Shown here: positions 1-10,654 of the stretch, piece after piece
Layout: each line of letters begins with the position of its first letter
Position numbering within the stretch: the stretch's first letter is position 1
Assembly: GCA_964023205.1 (NCBI GenBank)
Contig: OZ026845.1
Span: forward strand, 6,148,001-6,212,000
Length of the DNA stretch: 64,000 nucleotides
Reading direction: 5' to 3'
DNA from: Lutraria lutraria
Lineage: Eukaryota; Mollusca; Bivalvia; Venerida; Mactridae
Made by a program: the position numbers and the translations under genes
Notes under the pieces: generated by a model
Told to the model about the DNA's origin: nothing
The model's input: the letters and a program-made list of their open reading frames with translations, nothing else
Database searches by the model: none

Positions 1-112
1 AATAATGCAGAGTTTATGTTCTGCAGAAAATTGTTCCAACTTTGTGTAGGTGGTTACCATACATACATTTATCCCACTCTGGTATAATGAGTTAGACACG
101 TGACAAAATTCC
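1..112. other. Left edge, nothing recognised
   Basis: AT-rich DNA with no repeat partner or reading frame that I can see. It ends at the TTAA that borders the foldback element. Confidence 0.5.
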
Positions 113-116
113 TTAA

Positions 117-1308
117 GTAGGATCGCGGGTTTCCTCCAGAAAAATGGTCATTTTTTTAGATGTCAACGTACAATAAGGAAATTTTGCCCGAACAACTTTT
201 AAAGTATTGGCTATCGCAGAAATGATATATTCAAATGATATTTCTATGGAAACTGCTCAAAAGCGCCACATAGCGGAGCGATATGTTTTTCGTTGATTTT
301 CGCGTTATTTCCTGTATTGCTCCGATAATATTGTGTATTAAGTTATGGAATTTACATAACTGCAATGCTGGATCATTTACAAATCCGAAAAAATCAGTAA
401 TGTTACATTTTGCTGCCATTAAATATTAAAAGACGTCTAGCGAACTCTGTAGGGGTGGCAATTTACAATGCCAAAAAAATGAGACATTTTTCTCTCAGTC
501 GCGTCAGTAGTGAAAAAACGGCCGGGTGATTTTTTTTTTAAAACGCAGAACAGATTCTTTGTACAAATAAGAAAATTTTAAAACAATAAAAAAATATGGT
601 CACCGACTTCGTTTTCGCGCCAATGAAACTTATTCAAACTTGGAAAAAGGCTAAAAACGTCAACGTTTTTATACAAGATCGACGTGACGTTGCGACTTTT
701 TAGTTGTTACTGACATATTTTGGCTTAACGTCACGTCGATCTTGTATTTTATGGCAACGTTTTTAGCTTTTTCGTGTTTAAATAAGTTTCAATGATAGAC
801 TATGACGCGTAAACGAAGTCGTTGACCATATGTTTTTATTTTTTTTAAAGTCTTTCAATTTTTTTTTAAGAATCTCTACTGAGTTTAAAAAAAAAATTCA
901 TCGGGCCGTTTTTTCACTGTTGACGCGACCGAGAGAAAAATGTCTCATTTTTGGCATTGCAAATTGCCACCCCTACAGAGTTCGCTCAACGTCTTTTAAT
1001 ATTTAATGACAGCAAAATGTAACATTATTGACTTTTTTCGGATTTGTAAATGATCCAGCATTGCAGATGTGTCAATTGCATAACTTAATATACAAAATTA
1101 TCGGAGCAATACATGAAATAACGCGAAAATCAACGAAAAATATATCACTCCGCTAGATGGCGCTTTTTGACTTGTTTCCATAGAAATATCATTTGAATAT
1201 ATCATTTCTGCATTAGCCAATACCTTAAAGGTTGTTCATGCAAAATTTATTCATAGTCCGTTGACATCTAAAAATGACCATTTTTCTGGAGGAAACCCGC
1301 GATCCACC
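117..1308. mobile_element. TTAA-flanked foldback element with ~580-bp inverted arms
   Basis: The sequence from 117 to about 694 reappears reverse-complemented at about 728-1308, leaving a loop of only about 33 bp. The outer ends begin GTAGGATCGCGGGTTTCC on the left and GGTGGATCGCGGGTTTCC on the right (reverse complement). Both are bordered by TTAA (113-116 and 1309-1312), which fits a target-site duplication of the piggyBac or Kolobok type. Both arms carry the same short minus/plus reading frame (left arm 231-419 minus, beginning MAAKCN). In the right arm it is broken by a one-base insertion and stops. No transposase is present, so this is a non-autonomous element. The arms differ at scattered positions, so the insertion is not very recent. 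Confidence 0.85.
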
Positions 1309-1312
1309 TTAA

Positions 1313-2674
1313 ATATTAAAAAAGCATAAACAGGAACAAACTCAATAAATCATAGAGCTAGAAAACCTGATAAGTCTGATAAGGTACCTGAACACCAACA
1401 AGCAGGGTCAATTGATGACGTCTTCAGCTTTAACAGTGGATGAATACCCCAAGTATTTACTTGGACGGAGCCGCCAACCTCCGTAAGCTAAGGAGTCAGG
1501 TCCTAAGGTAAGATTTGAACTTAAGGAGACTTAGATAGAACTAGTCAGAGATGAGAACTACTTGTCCAGGATGGTCCCCAGTTTTAGACAGTAAAATGTA
1601 CAATTCATCTGAAGCCATTCTGTGTATCAAACACGCATTGTGTGCGTGATAATGAATTGTAATTCGGAAATTCAAATGAAATTTGAACATATTTGATAGT
1701 TTTTTTGTATGGAGACCTAAATGTCTGGAATATGCAGCCTTCGTCTGTGTTTTATGCCGGAAATTAAGTAACGATAGGTGTATCATTAAAGCCACAGGGT
1801 AATAGTGTTTCAATGATCTTGAATACAAAACTAAGTGTTTCATTGCAGACAAATAAACGTTCGTTTGTTCCAAGCGGCACGCCTTCTCTCGTTGTTTAAT
1901 GTTGACATTATTTGTAAATTGTTTAGAATTTAGTCGTAAAACTAACTTTCATTTGCAGTACATCAAAACCTTGTAAAAAATACATGAAATAAAGCCAGAC
2001 AATATACTGGAACAAGAAGCATGTTTGGTGGTCGACAAAAACAAGGGATGTATAAACAGTGTTCAGGATTAATGTATGTTTTTTTCAGGGGCCTGTCTAA
2101 GATCAAAATGTGTATTCAAGACAGTAGGTATTTCGATTACAAAGTCACGAATTTAACAAAAAAAGTTTTTTACCAAAGTGCATTACAGGATTATCTATTC
2201 AACGCGGCAATGGCGGTTTGTCAAAAAAACAGCTGACAGCAAGATAAGGCATGTATAAGGCACGCGGCTGATACGCAGCGACACAGAACCTAGACGAGTA
2301 CAATACACGTTCTTGTCCGATACCTATCCTTATGACTTTCCCGAATTTGCAGAAGATTAAAATTTAAGGGACTAAATTCCAGGTTTATGATTTCATTTTT
2401 ATGTCGGGAAACAATTTAGTTTATGAATGATGTTATATTCATTCGTAACACTTTTTTTTCAAGTTTCTAGATACAGAATATATTATTACCCCTCACTTTT
2501 TTCGTATTGTTAATTTGCCATAGGCAAACAGGTAATATTGTTACTGTTACATTCATCGTACCACGTGACTGAACATTTTTTACTGTCACTGAGTGATAGT
2601 AGATTTTAACGGTATTTTTTACTGTCAAATAGGTGATAGTAAGTATTTTCTTTAAAAAAGTTTGGGGTAATAAA
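1313..2674. other. Unassigned AT-rich stretch with one 110-codon minus ORF
   Basis: No repeat partner was found inside the window. A minus-strand frame is open for 110 codons at 1541-1873, but its composition is unremarkable and I recognise no domain. Its other two frames are also partly open, so I do not call it a gene. Two imperfect units with the core 'TTTTTACTGTCA' plus 'TGATAGTA' lie at about 2574 and 2623. Confidence 0.4.
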
Positions 2675-2786
2675 ATAAATAACACATAGCTTACGTTGTG
2701 GGTAACAGTAAAAATGTCAGCCCTCGGAAAGTACTTTCCCCAGGCTCATATTTTTACTGTTACCCACAAAGCTATGTGTTATTTAT
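2675..2786. repeat. 112-bp near-perfect palindrome
   Basis: ATAAATAACACATAGC at the left is mirrored by GCTATGTGTTATTTAT at the right. The inner arms (GGGTAACAGTAAAAAT / ATTTTTACTGTTACCC) also pair. The centre, around GGAAAGTACTTTCC, is itself a palindrome. It is probably a small foldback MITE, but no target duplication is clear. Confidence 0.75.
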
Positions 2787-2995
2787 ATACTATTCATCTC
2801 TCCAGATAACTAACGGGCTACCAAGATAATATATGGTCTTCATTTACCGTTATAGCTGGTAAAGCCGCCAAATGACGCAGGTAGTGGTGCGACTTTAAAT
2901 GCCTGCATACTTGTGTAGAATAAATAGTTGAGAATATCCAGTATCTGTCGACAGCATTTTTACTCCCTACTGAATGTTTGATAATCTCCTCCAGA

Positions 2996-3235
2996 GTACC
3001 AAGGTAGATTTGTAACCCAGCGATCCAGGTACGAATCTCAGTCGCGACAGGTCATACCCTTTTATGACAATTTGACAAAAATGTTGATTTTCCTCCATAC
3101 ATGTGTATGTAGAAAAGTTGCGGCTCATTGTGGAAGGGTAAGTTAGTGCTATACAGTTCGGGAAAACTGATTAAGTGAACCGGCCGCCGTATATAACAGA
3201 ACAATTGTTGAGAAACGGCGTTAAACTAATTGCAA
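2996..3235 (+). mobile_element. SINE family A copy (tRNA-derived, degenerate)
   Basis: The body shares several blocks with the copies at 30682 and 32540: 'GACAGGTCATACCCTTTTAT', 'TTTGACAAAAATGTTGA', 'TTCCTCCATACATG', 'GGAAGGGTAAGTTAGTGCT' and 'GTGAACCGGCCGCCGTAT'. It ends in the family's 3' motif 'AACGGCGTTAAAC'. The 5' tRNA-like head is degraded here. Confidence 0.8.
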
Positions 3236-3300
3236 GAAAGGCCATGATATATGCACGCACTATTATAACAACACGTTTCATTTGTTGTTGCTTGACTTAC

Positions 3301-3347
3301 AGTGCAGTCGTTTGATGTTGAACCCCGAGTGTGTTCGTAATGGAAGA
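3301..3347 (-). CDS. Candidate internal exon 3 of a minus-strand gene (partial)
   Basis: On the minus strand this 47-bp block is bounded by a pyrimidine-rich acceptor (CCTGTGTCTTCCAG) and a consensus donor (GTAAGT, at 3300-3295). Read in the phase left by the exon at 3675-3735 it is open and gives SSITNTLGVQHQTTA plus two bases of a leucine-type codon. It is hydrophilic after two hydrophobic exons, which would suit an extramembrane loop. The next exon would lie further left, and I found no convincing one before the window edge. The frame, both splice signals and the compatible phase are visible. That it is expressed is inference, and the product is not recognised. Confidence 0.42.
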
Positions 3348-3359
3348 CTGGAAGACACA

Positions 3360-3530
3360 GGCGGGGGGGGGGGTGGCTAAGTGTGGCTAAGCCCACCGAG
3401 TAATTTTTGATTTTATGTTAATTAGAAAAGGCTAACACTCATTCTACAAATCCACTGTTGTAAAACAAAATCTGTTAATAACCCTACCCCAATCTGAAAT
3501 TGTTACCTACAGGCCTGCGGAACATTCTGG
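3360..3530 (+). repeat. G-rich dispersed repeat, family F fragment
   Basis: It begins with an 11-G run followed by 'GTGGCTAAGCCCACC' and 'CCCTACCCCAATCTGAAATT'. It resembles 38755-38890 (GGGGCTAAGACCACCCCAAATAAT ... CCCTAATCTGGAATTAC), allowing for divergence. Confidence 0.5.
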
Positions 3531-3674
3531 TGTTTTTTCGAATCTATTTTTCAGTTTCCTAGGCCTGATCAAATGTTGGCTGGTTCTATGATTTATTAAG
3601 TTGGTTCCCTGTTCGCTAATTTTCAAATTATCGCAGTTATTATGTCAGAGAGTGTCGTTAATATAAAAACTTAC

Positions 3675-3735
3675 CTGTGATTGGACGAGATGGATACAGA
3701 AAATAAATCCGGCAGTAACGTAACCGATGAGCATT
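3675..3735 (-). CDS. Candidate internal exon 2 of a minus-strand gene, hydrophobic
   Basis: On the minus strand the acceptor is TTTTCCTTTCAG and the donor is CAG|GTAAGT (3674-3669), both strong. The 61-bp exon contributes one base to the preceding codon and then 20 codons, MLIGYVTAGFIFCIHLVQSQ, ending in phase 0. By itself this looks like a signal peptide (hydrophobic core, then VQS|Q). Because the upstream exon at 5720-5766 joins in frame through an arginine codon, it may instead be part of a transmembrane segment. The other forward frames here are not as hydrophobic. Family unknown. Confidence rests on two good splice sites and the phase fit, without homology. Confidence 0.47.
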
Positions 3736-3854
3736 CTGAAAGGAAAACAACAAATTGTGAGAAAAGTTCAACAAATTATACCCTAAAAGTCTACGATCCG
3801 TCTTTGTTCGTTTTTTTATTATAATAAAATATAAATATAAACGCGTTGATTTCT

Positions 3855-4045
3855 TGTAACTTCTCACTGATAAAGGGTCGTGGGTTCGAGTCCAGCTTAC
3901 GACCATGTCTCTTTATGTGAGAAAGTAGACAGTTGGTTACGGACGATGGGAGTCTAGTGCTGGTACTTCCCAGGAATGATGGTTAGGTGAACTGCCACAC
4001 TCATATGACTCTGACTGATGAAAAGGGGCGTAAAACCCAAACGAA
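3855..4045 (+). mobile_element. SINE family K copy (tRNA-derived)
   Basis: A tRNA-like B box is present at 'GGTCGTGGGTTCGAGTCC'. The body is shared with 58632-58850: 'GACGATGGGAGTCTAGTGCT', 'CAGGAATGATGGTTAGGTGA' and 'CTCATATGACTCTGACTGAT'. The A-box half is degraded. It is not a functional tRNA because the acceptor stem is absent and the tail is unrelated. Confidence 0.8.
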
Positions 4046-4089
4046 ACAAAGCTTTGATTTCTGTTGTTCGGAACCAACACTTATGTAGG

Positions 4090-4260
4090 TGGATTTCAAT
4101 ATTCGGTCAGGAAATTCTTACTACAAACCGAAGAGCTTCATATAACCTTCCGACTGCGAAAGTAGTTCCAATTAACTTTACAATTCAATGGTATACATTC
4201 AAACAATTAATAGTATTCAAGTCAAAATCAGATGACTATGCAAAATCGTAATCAAGTAAT
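4090..4260 (+). repeat. Dispersed repeat family I, copy 1
   Basis: Shares 'TTTCAATATTCGGTCAGG', 'CCGAAGAGCTTCATATAACC' and 'CTTCCGACTGCGAAAGTA' with 29397-29570 in the same orientation. No coding content or terminal repeats were identified. Confidence 0.7.
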
Positions 4261-4460
4261 ATGAAACAACAGTAATATTACGCAAAACAAACTCATAAAG
4301 ATGACAGAATGGCGTATACATATACAAAAGTATGTGCTAAAAGTAACTACTGAACAGCTTTTGATGATCCCCATATATGTAGTACAAAATTTAACGCGGC
4401 GGAACATCAGTCTTATTATTTATCCTCTGACAACTTTGCGAACAATATCTGTGTCTTCAG

Positions 4461-4511
4461 CGCTTTGATTTTCCACGCAATTGTATGGACGAATTCGAGA
4501 ATCTACCATGA
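4461..4511 (+). CDS. Weak candidate terminal exon (plus strand)
   Basis: The acceptor-like CTGTGTCTTCAG is followed by 16 open codons (RFDFPRNCMDEFENLP) and a TGA. The composition is protein-like, but a short open frame after an AG is common by chance. No neighbouring plus-strand exon was found. Confidence 0.15.
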   Translation, partial: RFDFPRNCMDEFENLP

Positions 4512-4652
4512 TCGAATAATGGTACTAACTGGGATGTTTCATTTATCAATTTATTCATTTAAAGATGTTCTCTGGTGCATCATAAGTGATAATCTAGTAG
4601 CGCGCATTGAAATAAAAGAAAACGGTTTCATTATGTGGTCTAATTAAATATA

Positions 4653-4828
4653 CAGTACAGTCTCTTCAAAGCAACACCCTTTTGGAGTAGCAAAATTATG
4701 TTGTTAATGAGAGGTTGTTGCTCTAGAAAGGTTAAATTGATAGCTACTAGTAAATAGTGGGAGAAATCATGCTGCTGCTGCAGGGAGGTCGTTGTCCAAG
4801 AGAGGGTCGCTCTGGAGAGGTTGTACTG
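4653..4828. mobile_element. TA-flanked MITE, CAGT...ACTG ends (family D)
   Basis: Starts CAGTACAGTCTCTTCAAAGC and ends GGAGAGGTTGTACTG, bounded by TA at 4651-4652 and 4829-4830. The CAGT...ACTG termini and TA duplication fit the pogo/Tigger branch of Tc1/mariner. The 176-bp length matches several other copies in the window, and it is most similar to 23869-24053 (GCAACACCCTTTTGGAG). Confidence 0.85.
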
Positions 4829-4830
4829 TA

Positions 4831-5719
4831 GTTTTAAATAATGAAAGTATTGTCACATTAGTATACTCTATATTTTAGATAGCAACGTTCAATAGCATAC
4901 ACTTACAAATACAGTATCACGCTACGTGCTCTCTTTACATTCAACGTCGACTACAAATTTGTAGATAAGCATATTAAGTTGTTTTATATACAAAATGCAT
5001 TATCTACATTTTGCTAGTCTAGGCAATTTTCGGACTAATTTTAACTTTTCGCGAACGACAATATCCTTCACAAAACAAACTTTTTTTGCGTTTAACAATA
5101 GACTTCAAACATTATCCCAAAATATCTCTTTTGGAACGAGATTTTACACGTGACTTTCAGCTGCAGTATTGTTTAATTAGTTTTATTAAGATTTTATTAT
5201 TTTAGTACAACCAGTGTTATTTAAATAAGTCTTTAAAAGCGGGATGACACAGGTTAAAAGGAATCTGTAACAAATGCTTTAAGTAAAGTCACTGGGCTCT
5301 AACAGCGCGTGTAATTTATCTTTAATAATACATTATATAAAATACTTTGTATAAAAGCATGATGTTATCGTATTTATTATTTATTCCTCATAAAGAGTAA
5401 ATGATATAAATTTACGATCGTAGATATACCCGAAAACGTCGTAATTTTTGCGATGAAATAATTATAATGTTAAACTATGTAGTTCAACCGCCGTTTAAAG
5501 AACGGGTAAAATAAAAATAATTCAGTAATAATGATATAAAATCGGTGTAAATGATTGTATATGAGTATAAAATGATATAATCTTACATAAATAATACACA
5601 CAGGGTTTTCATGCGTGGCTGTAATAGGTCAACCGGGTAAACTATTTGTTAATGGGAGGGCACAGCCCGACAGCAAATAATCAATAAAATTTCAGACTAC
5701 ATCAGAAATGAGTACATAC
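4831..5719. other. AT-rich DNA, nothing recognised
   Basis: No long frame, repeat partner or structured element was seen. Low complexity and AT-rich throughout, consistent with intron or intergenic DNA. Confidence 0.5.
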
Positions 5720-5766
5720 CGATAATTCAGAACGTATATTACGAGCATTGATGCAGTCAGATACAT
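5720..5766 (-). CDS. Candidate internal exon 1 of a minus-strand gene, hydrophobic
   Basis: On the minus strand the acceptor ATATTTTACAG is followed by 47 bp, MYLTASMLVIYVLNY plus two bases (CG), and then the donor GTATGT (5719-5714). Joining to 3735 completes an arginine codon and keeps the frame open through the next two exons. The exon begins exactly at an ATG, so it could be either the first coding exon after a 5' UTR intron or an internal exon. Two successive hydrophobic exons suggest a multi-pass membrane protein. No family recognised. Confidence 0.42.
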
Positions 5767-6124
5767 CTGTAAAATATTTATTATATTAAAATGTAATGAT
5801 ACTGTTCTTTTTTACATTACTGCTCAATGATAATCCAAGTTTTCTTATTAATGTTAGTATTGTCCAATTATTGTTTTACTTTAACAGCTTAAATACTTAA
5901 ATTTATTTCACGACGTATTTGAAGCATGTGTAAGAATTGTAACCCTTGTTGAAAAATTGAAATGCTTTTTTCTGATGACATTCCTGTTACTGTCAGTTTT
6001 CATTAAAATGGATCCTTTTTCTTCAACCTTCGTAAGCCAAAGATAATACATTGTAGTTTGGACAGTATGGTTATAAAACCTAAAGAACTATGATCTACTT
6101 ATACTGTTTTTTCATGATTATATA
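5767..6124. other. AT-rich DNA, nothing recognised
   Basis: No repeat partner, open frame or splice-bounded exon seen on either strand. Confidence 0.5.
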
Positions 6125-6300
6125 AAAAATTGACAAAACGTCAATTTTCCTTCATTATATGGGGAAGATGTCTGTTCCTTGTGGAAGGATAGTTAAGGTA
6201 TGGTTATAATATATATATACATGTAATATAGTGATTCTGTCACCGTAAATAAATGAAATATTGTTGAAAAAAGGCGCCAATCCGCTGAAACTGAAAATAG
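6125..6300 (+). mobile_element. SINE family A copy, diverged 3' half
   Basis: Retains 'ATTGACAAAACGTCAATTTTC', 'CTTCATTATATGGGGAAGAT', 'CCTTGTGGAAGGATAGTTAAG' and a 3' end 'TTGTTGAAAAAAGGCGCC' matching the family A tail. The 5' head is missing or unrecognisable. Confidence 0.65.
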
Positions 6301-7885
6301 ACTAATAGCATACTTTAGAAACAGGTGATGACGTAATCAACTCGGTACATGAAGTTAAAGACAGCGTAGCTGAAAACGTGGAATTGTTTACAAGATTAGG
6401 AAATTACAACTTCATGACTTCTTTGATATTTTAATTGAAGTACTTCAATGTTTCGTGTATTGTACGCTGTTTTCATCAGCTAATACCCCAGTCGTATCAA
6501 GCTCGTTGTTTCACGTTATATATATTTCACCTTTTTCCAAAACTTCACAATCTTCACATTAGAAACGTGAAAAACAATATGTGTCTTGAATTCTCGATTT
6601 GGTTACGTTTATGACGTAGTGGTTTTCTTTCTTTCTCCTTCGCTGGTACGTTTTAAACACTCCTTTCATGGTAGGTCTACGATTCTCTCGCTTGGTTTGC
6701 GTTAATTAACTACACGATTAGTTAAATGAACACGTATTTGCACCTTTCCAACAACACTTGTGGAAAACGTATTTGACGAGAGAAAGTTTGGAACTGTTAA
6801 AAAATTTCTCCCGTCAAAAACGTTTTGCATAGTACGTTTCAACACGATCTTTTACGCACCTTACATATCACATCACAATTTTTCACGCTATGTGTTAATT
6901 CTAAAACTTTGGCATTAGTGTCGTCTGTATTTTCTTTGGAAACAAATCGCTTTTTCGAATCGCAAACGTCTACAGCGTTTTCTAGGTATAAAGGTGGTGC
7001 TCTATAATTCAGCTCCTTTGAAATAAACGGAATTTATATTTTAACAAGTATGAAATACATCATATTAGTTTAAGAAAGTCTTTTATAACTTAAGTGTTCT
7101 TATATCTAGAGGGATACAATCCTTAGGATGTTAGAATAATCCTCACGACAAAGTACATAATACGACACCATTTTTTCCTCAAGTTTCGGCCTCTCAAATA
7201 TCAGCAACATTATTATATACAATACATTGCTTTGTGTAGAAATGAATTATGCCGAAGTGTATTATCATAATTCATACCACGGGTCATATCCGATGCAATA
7301 AAAAATATTTGTAATGGCAAGTGGTTTAATCCATTCAACAAAGTTCGACTATTTTTCTTGGGTATAGTTCAACAGTTCATGTAATAGAATGTAATATTGT
7401 ATACAAATATGGTTTATGGTGACACATCGGAGGATAATTTTGTCTAATATAAATGAATATTGCAGAATGTGTGGACTTCTGTTAAATTACATTTATTATG
7501 CTATATAATATATGAGTTACCGCTAAACCACAACTGCAGGTGGTAATTACGTTATTCAATATGCTAAATCTAAAGGTCAATGATCTTCTCGAGGTCACGT
7601 GGTTTATTAACTCGAAATCACGCGGCTTATCAGCCGGTCACTAATTAAATCAAATAGCTCTCGGTCAATGTTCATCTGTTTCTTAAATGCATTTTTGTTA
7701 GTGTTTATTTGCCGTCATATTTTCTCATAATTATTTTTAAGTTTTCCTTTATCGATTGGACTTAATACCGAAAAATATTCAAAATCAGGTGAACGGATGG
7801 ACAGACATAATGTAATGTTATGTACGGATAAAACACAACGTTTATCAATTTTGACGGAAAAATTGAGATTGAAAAAATAAATAAG
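6301..7885. other. AT-rich DNA, nothing recognised
   Basis: Several short random frames (for example 6825-7007) lack splice or domain support. No repeat partner was found within the window. Confidence 0.45.
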
Positions 7886-7887
7886 TA

Positions 7888-8072
7888 CAGTTTAACCTGT
7901 GAACAAAGGCCAAAGTAGCAAAAGGCAAAATTTGTCGTTCATTAATCATTGTCAGCTTTCAGAGCTGATCAGTTGGCTCACCGGGAAAGTTGTCCCCCTT
8001 GAAAATTCTCTGTTTTACAAATTACAAAGAATGGCCTTCATTTGGAGATGGCAGTTAATACAGGTTTGATCG
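7888..8072. mobile_element. TA-flanked MITE (family D), right end degenerate
   Basis: The left end CAGTTTAACCTGTGAACAAAGG follows TA (7886-7887). The body has the family words 'CAAAGGCCAAAG' and 'AATGGCCTTCATTTGGAG'. The right terminus, 'ACAGGTTTGATCG', has lost the ACTG-TA end. Confidence 0.65.
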
Positions 8073-8820
8073 AGTTAATTTTGTTTAACCAAGTTTGCAC
8101 AAGACGTTACGGGCGTTGTCCCCGCTTATTTAAAAAAAAAAATTCTTGTAAGAGCCAACTGTAGATGCCACTAGTTATAAATCACAATAACATAACGCAT
8201 TCCAAATATCTGATGAAAACATAAAGTTTACGATCTAAAGAGTCGTACTGGATCGCTGGCTACGTAATATATCATTTTATCTTTTTTTCACCACAGAACA
8301 GTTTGACAGAGTAAAAACAGACACGGTTTCTGGGTACTGGTGATATTGTATGTGTGTCAGCACTTGTCGAATGAACCATTATTAATACGAATAAATAAAT
8401 CACCGCGATAATCAGACGTGAAAACTGATCATTGTCTTACGATGTAAGTTTGTGAATGAAAATAACAACCGGTATTAACCGTTTTGATACTACAGTATCA
8501 TAATTTAATAAGGCCAAAAATTGTTTATTTCTGGTTACACGACATACCCTGATTTTTTCCAGCGACTATTTTTACTAGTTCCGGGGAATGGTATATCCAC
8601 TTTTTCACCAAAATATGTTCCCGACCTACATTATACCGTACTTTTATGAGCATGGAACAAAAAACAAACATTGTTTAGGCCTGAGTAATTTCACAGTTTG
8701 TTTTCGTTTGTACGTGTAAAATTGACAAAATTGTACACAATCATGTACTTAAAATTTGATATAAATTCCCCAGCGAATTTGTGTTCTTGAGTTCTTGGAC
8801 TGTTCTGGTCATTTTTGCAG
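8073..8820. other. AT-rich DNA, nothing recognised
   Basis: No repeat or gene feature was supported. The last bases form a pyrimidine-rich acceptor-like site (TCATTTTTGCAG) ending at 8820. Confidence 0.45.
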
Positions 8821-8911
8821 GGGTTTGGTGTTGGAAATGATGACGTTGACAAGCTCCGACGGTCTCATCATGCCAAAGAATGACACCAGTCCTCGTGCGG
8901 TTCGAACTTAA
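8821..8911 (+). CDS. Coding-like patch, possible terminal exon; strand uncertain
   Basis: A GC-richer island of about 90 bp in AT-rich surroundings. On the plus strand it follows a good acceptor (TCATTTTTGCAG) and is open in phase 1 to a TAA at 8909 (29 codons; contains MMTLTSSDGL and PKNDTSPRAVRT). On the minus strand a frame is also open for about 31 codons (containing GLVSFFGMMRPSELVNVI) after an AG at the end of TACTATGTATTAAG, ending in TGA at 8816-8814. Only one can be right, and neither matches a family I know. The plus reading has the stronger splice site; the minus reading has the more natural composition. Confidence 0.3.
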
Positions 8912-9881
8912 TACATAGTAAAAACGATATGAACACTTTGAGAAGTACTTGGCCTCGAGTTATTTATAGATAGGGGATCATGGCATTGAAAGTGTGAAGG
9001 ATATCAATCTATTGTAATTGTTCCAGAAATCAAACATGTTCGCTGTCTGTTATATGTTTGATCTATGAAATATGATAACCATAATATTACCAGAGTTGTA
9101 AATATGACAACAAATCTTTTAGGTAATATTCTTAACGCAGGTAATAAATAATATCTTAAGATATTAGAATATTTCACTAAACATTTAGTGGCCATTTAAC
9201 ACATTATAATACGTGACACAAAATAGTTTACTGCTTTTCAAACAATACGTAAGGGCCAGTTTTAATGACTTCGCTATCTCTTATACAAAAATGGGCACGG
9301 CGCCTTTGAGGTGTGGACAAGGAGAGAGATGAGGTGAAAACATCTGTGTAGAAGTCAACGTTGATTTATTGACAGACATGGGAGAAGATAGTGAAATAAA
9401 AAGAAATAAAAATATGATTTGTTATTATCAACCTTTTGATTAAATTATCATATTTAACGCAAGGTGTAAATTTCTTTCATAAAACAAGTATAGTAAGTTT
9501 ACTTTGAAGTTAAAAGATGGACAATCAACCACCACGGGTCCATGTTTCATAAACTTTACTCAGGTGAGACTTTAAAAGCTTGCTTTTGGACCAAGTTAAG
9601 GCGTGCAGTTGACAATAGGTCCCAAAACAGTCAATAGGATATACTCATGTTTATTTACATACAAGGGGTGTTTGCGAATACGTACAAATATTCACAGTAT
9701 GTTTATATTGGGAGGAAGGACCATATCACTAACCATTATAAAACTAGAAAGGTGAGTTCCTAAAAATGATGTTAACCATGCAATTGTGGTAATTCAGATC
9801 AACATCGATGTGGATCTACCATGGAGAAAAATAGAGGTAAAGCTGTCATTCTAGTAATTTATACCTTATTGTAATGTATAT
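8912..9881. other. AT-rich DNA with one weak exon-like interval
   Basis: A 54-bp interval at 9698-9751 lies between ATATTCACAG and AAAG|GTGAGT and is open (YVYIGRKDHI...). This could be chance. A minus frame at 9004-9195 is hydrophobic but lacks good splice sites. Nothing else was recognised. Confidence 0.4.
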
Positions 9882-10171
9882 ATTGTTTGACAGCCCATTC
9901 GACAATTATGGTAATTTCTGAGCCACCACAGGGAGGGGGGAGGTAAGATAAAAGAGAACCGGGTATTTATATCTAATAGTGCCCGGTGTAAAGCATTGAT
10001 ACACACCTCACCAGTTTTCCTGCTACTTTCTAGACACATTACTTGACTCTGTAGTTGAGATAGGGTAATTGGAAAGCGTCCCGGGAAAATTCGAAAGCCG
10101 GAGCCGAGAATCGAACCCACGACCTTCCAGTTTGGTAGTCCAGCGCGTTACCGCTCGACCATCGATCACCC
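9882..10171 (-). mobile_element. SINE family B, near full length
   Basis: The minus-strand head (10171 down to about 10095) has an A-box-like GATGGTCGAGCGGTAACG and a B box GTGGGTTCGATTCTC. It is followed by a 200-bp body with 'CACCGGGCACTATTAGATAT', 'TACCCGGTTCTC' and the 3' domain 'GGTGGCTCAGAAATTACCAT' and 'GTCGAATGGGC'. Six copies of this design occur in the window. It is a retroposon, not a tRNA gene, because the tail is constant and the acceptor stem is absent. Confidence 0.88.
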
Positions 10172-10654
10172 TAAATGTATCATTTGATGAAGGCCATACT
10201 CTATCAAAATAAGGTTTACTTCAAAATATTGTAAGTATTTAAAAAATGTCTATCATACCCTGTTGTCTGGCGACACGTACGTGGTAGACACCGAATGATG
10301 ACTGGAGGGTTGAAATGTCTCGCTGTGGCGACACTGATGATTGTAATGATAAACCTTTACAATAAACACGCTGTCATACCCCTAATGGGTCAATTGTATT
10401 ATAACCTAACACTGATATAGAATCGTTATAACTTATTTAACATGTTACTTAAAATATGATGTATATATATAATACATTTTTATAAGTAGCAATTATACCT
10501 ATGCTTATCTGTAAATAAAATTATATCATTATTATTCGTTGTATTTTGTAACAAGATTTTGTAATATTATTTCTTCGTATATAGAAATGTTACATCTTGC
10601 AGAATGATCATGTTAACCAAAATAATGAGAAAAAATAAACGAATTTCAGGGTCG
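10172..10654. other. AT-rich DNA, nothing recognised
   Basis: No repeat partner or reading frame worth reporting. Confidence 0.45.

Noticed and set aside
1541..1873. 110-codon minus ORF as a gene
   Set aside because: No start context, domain, splice partner or composition bias. Long frames of this size occur by chance in 64 kb on two strands.
9698..9751. Plus-strand internal exon between CACAG and GTGAGT
   Set aside because: 54 bp open in one frame is not informative in itself and there is no phase-compatible neighbour. Kept only as a note.
10095..10171. tRNA gene (A and B boxes, CCA-less)
   Set aside because: The same head is followed by the same ~200-bp body in other copies, so it is a SINE. 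The acceptor stem does not pair.
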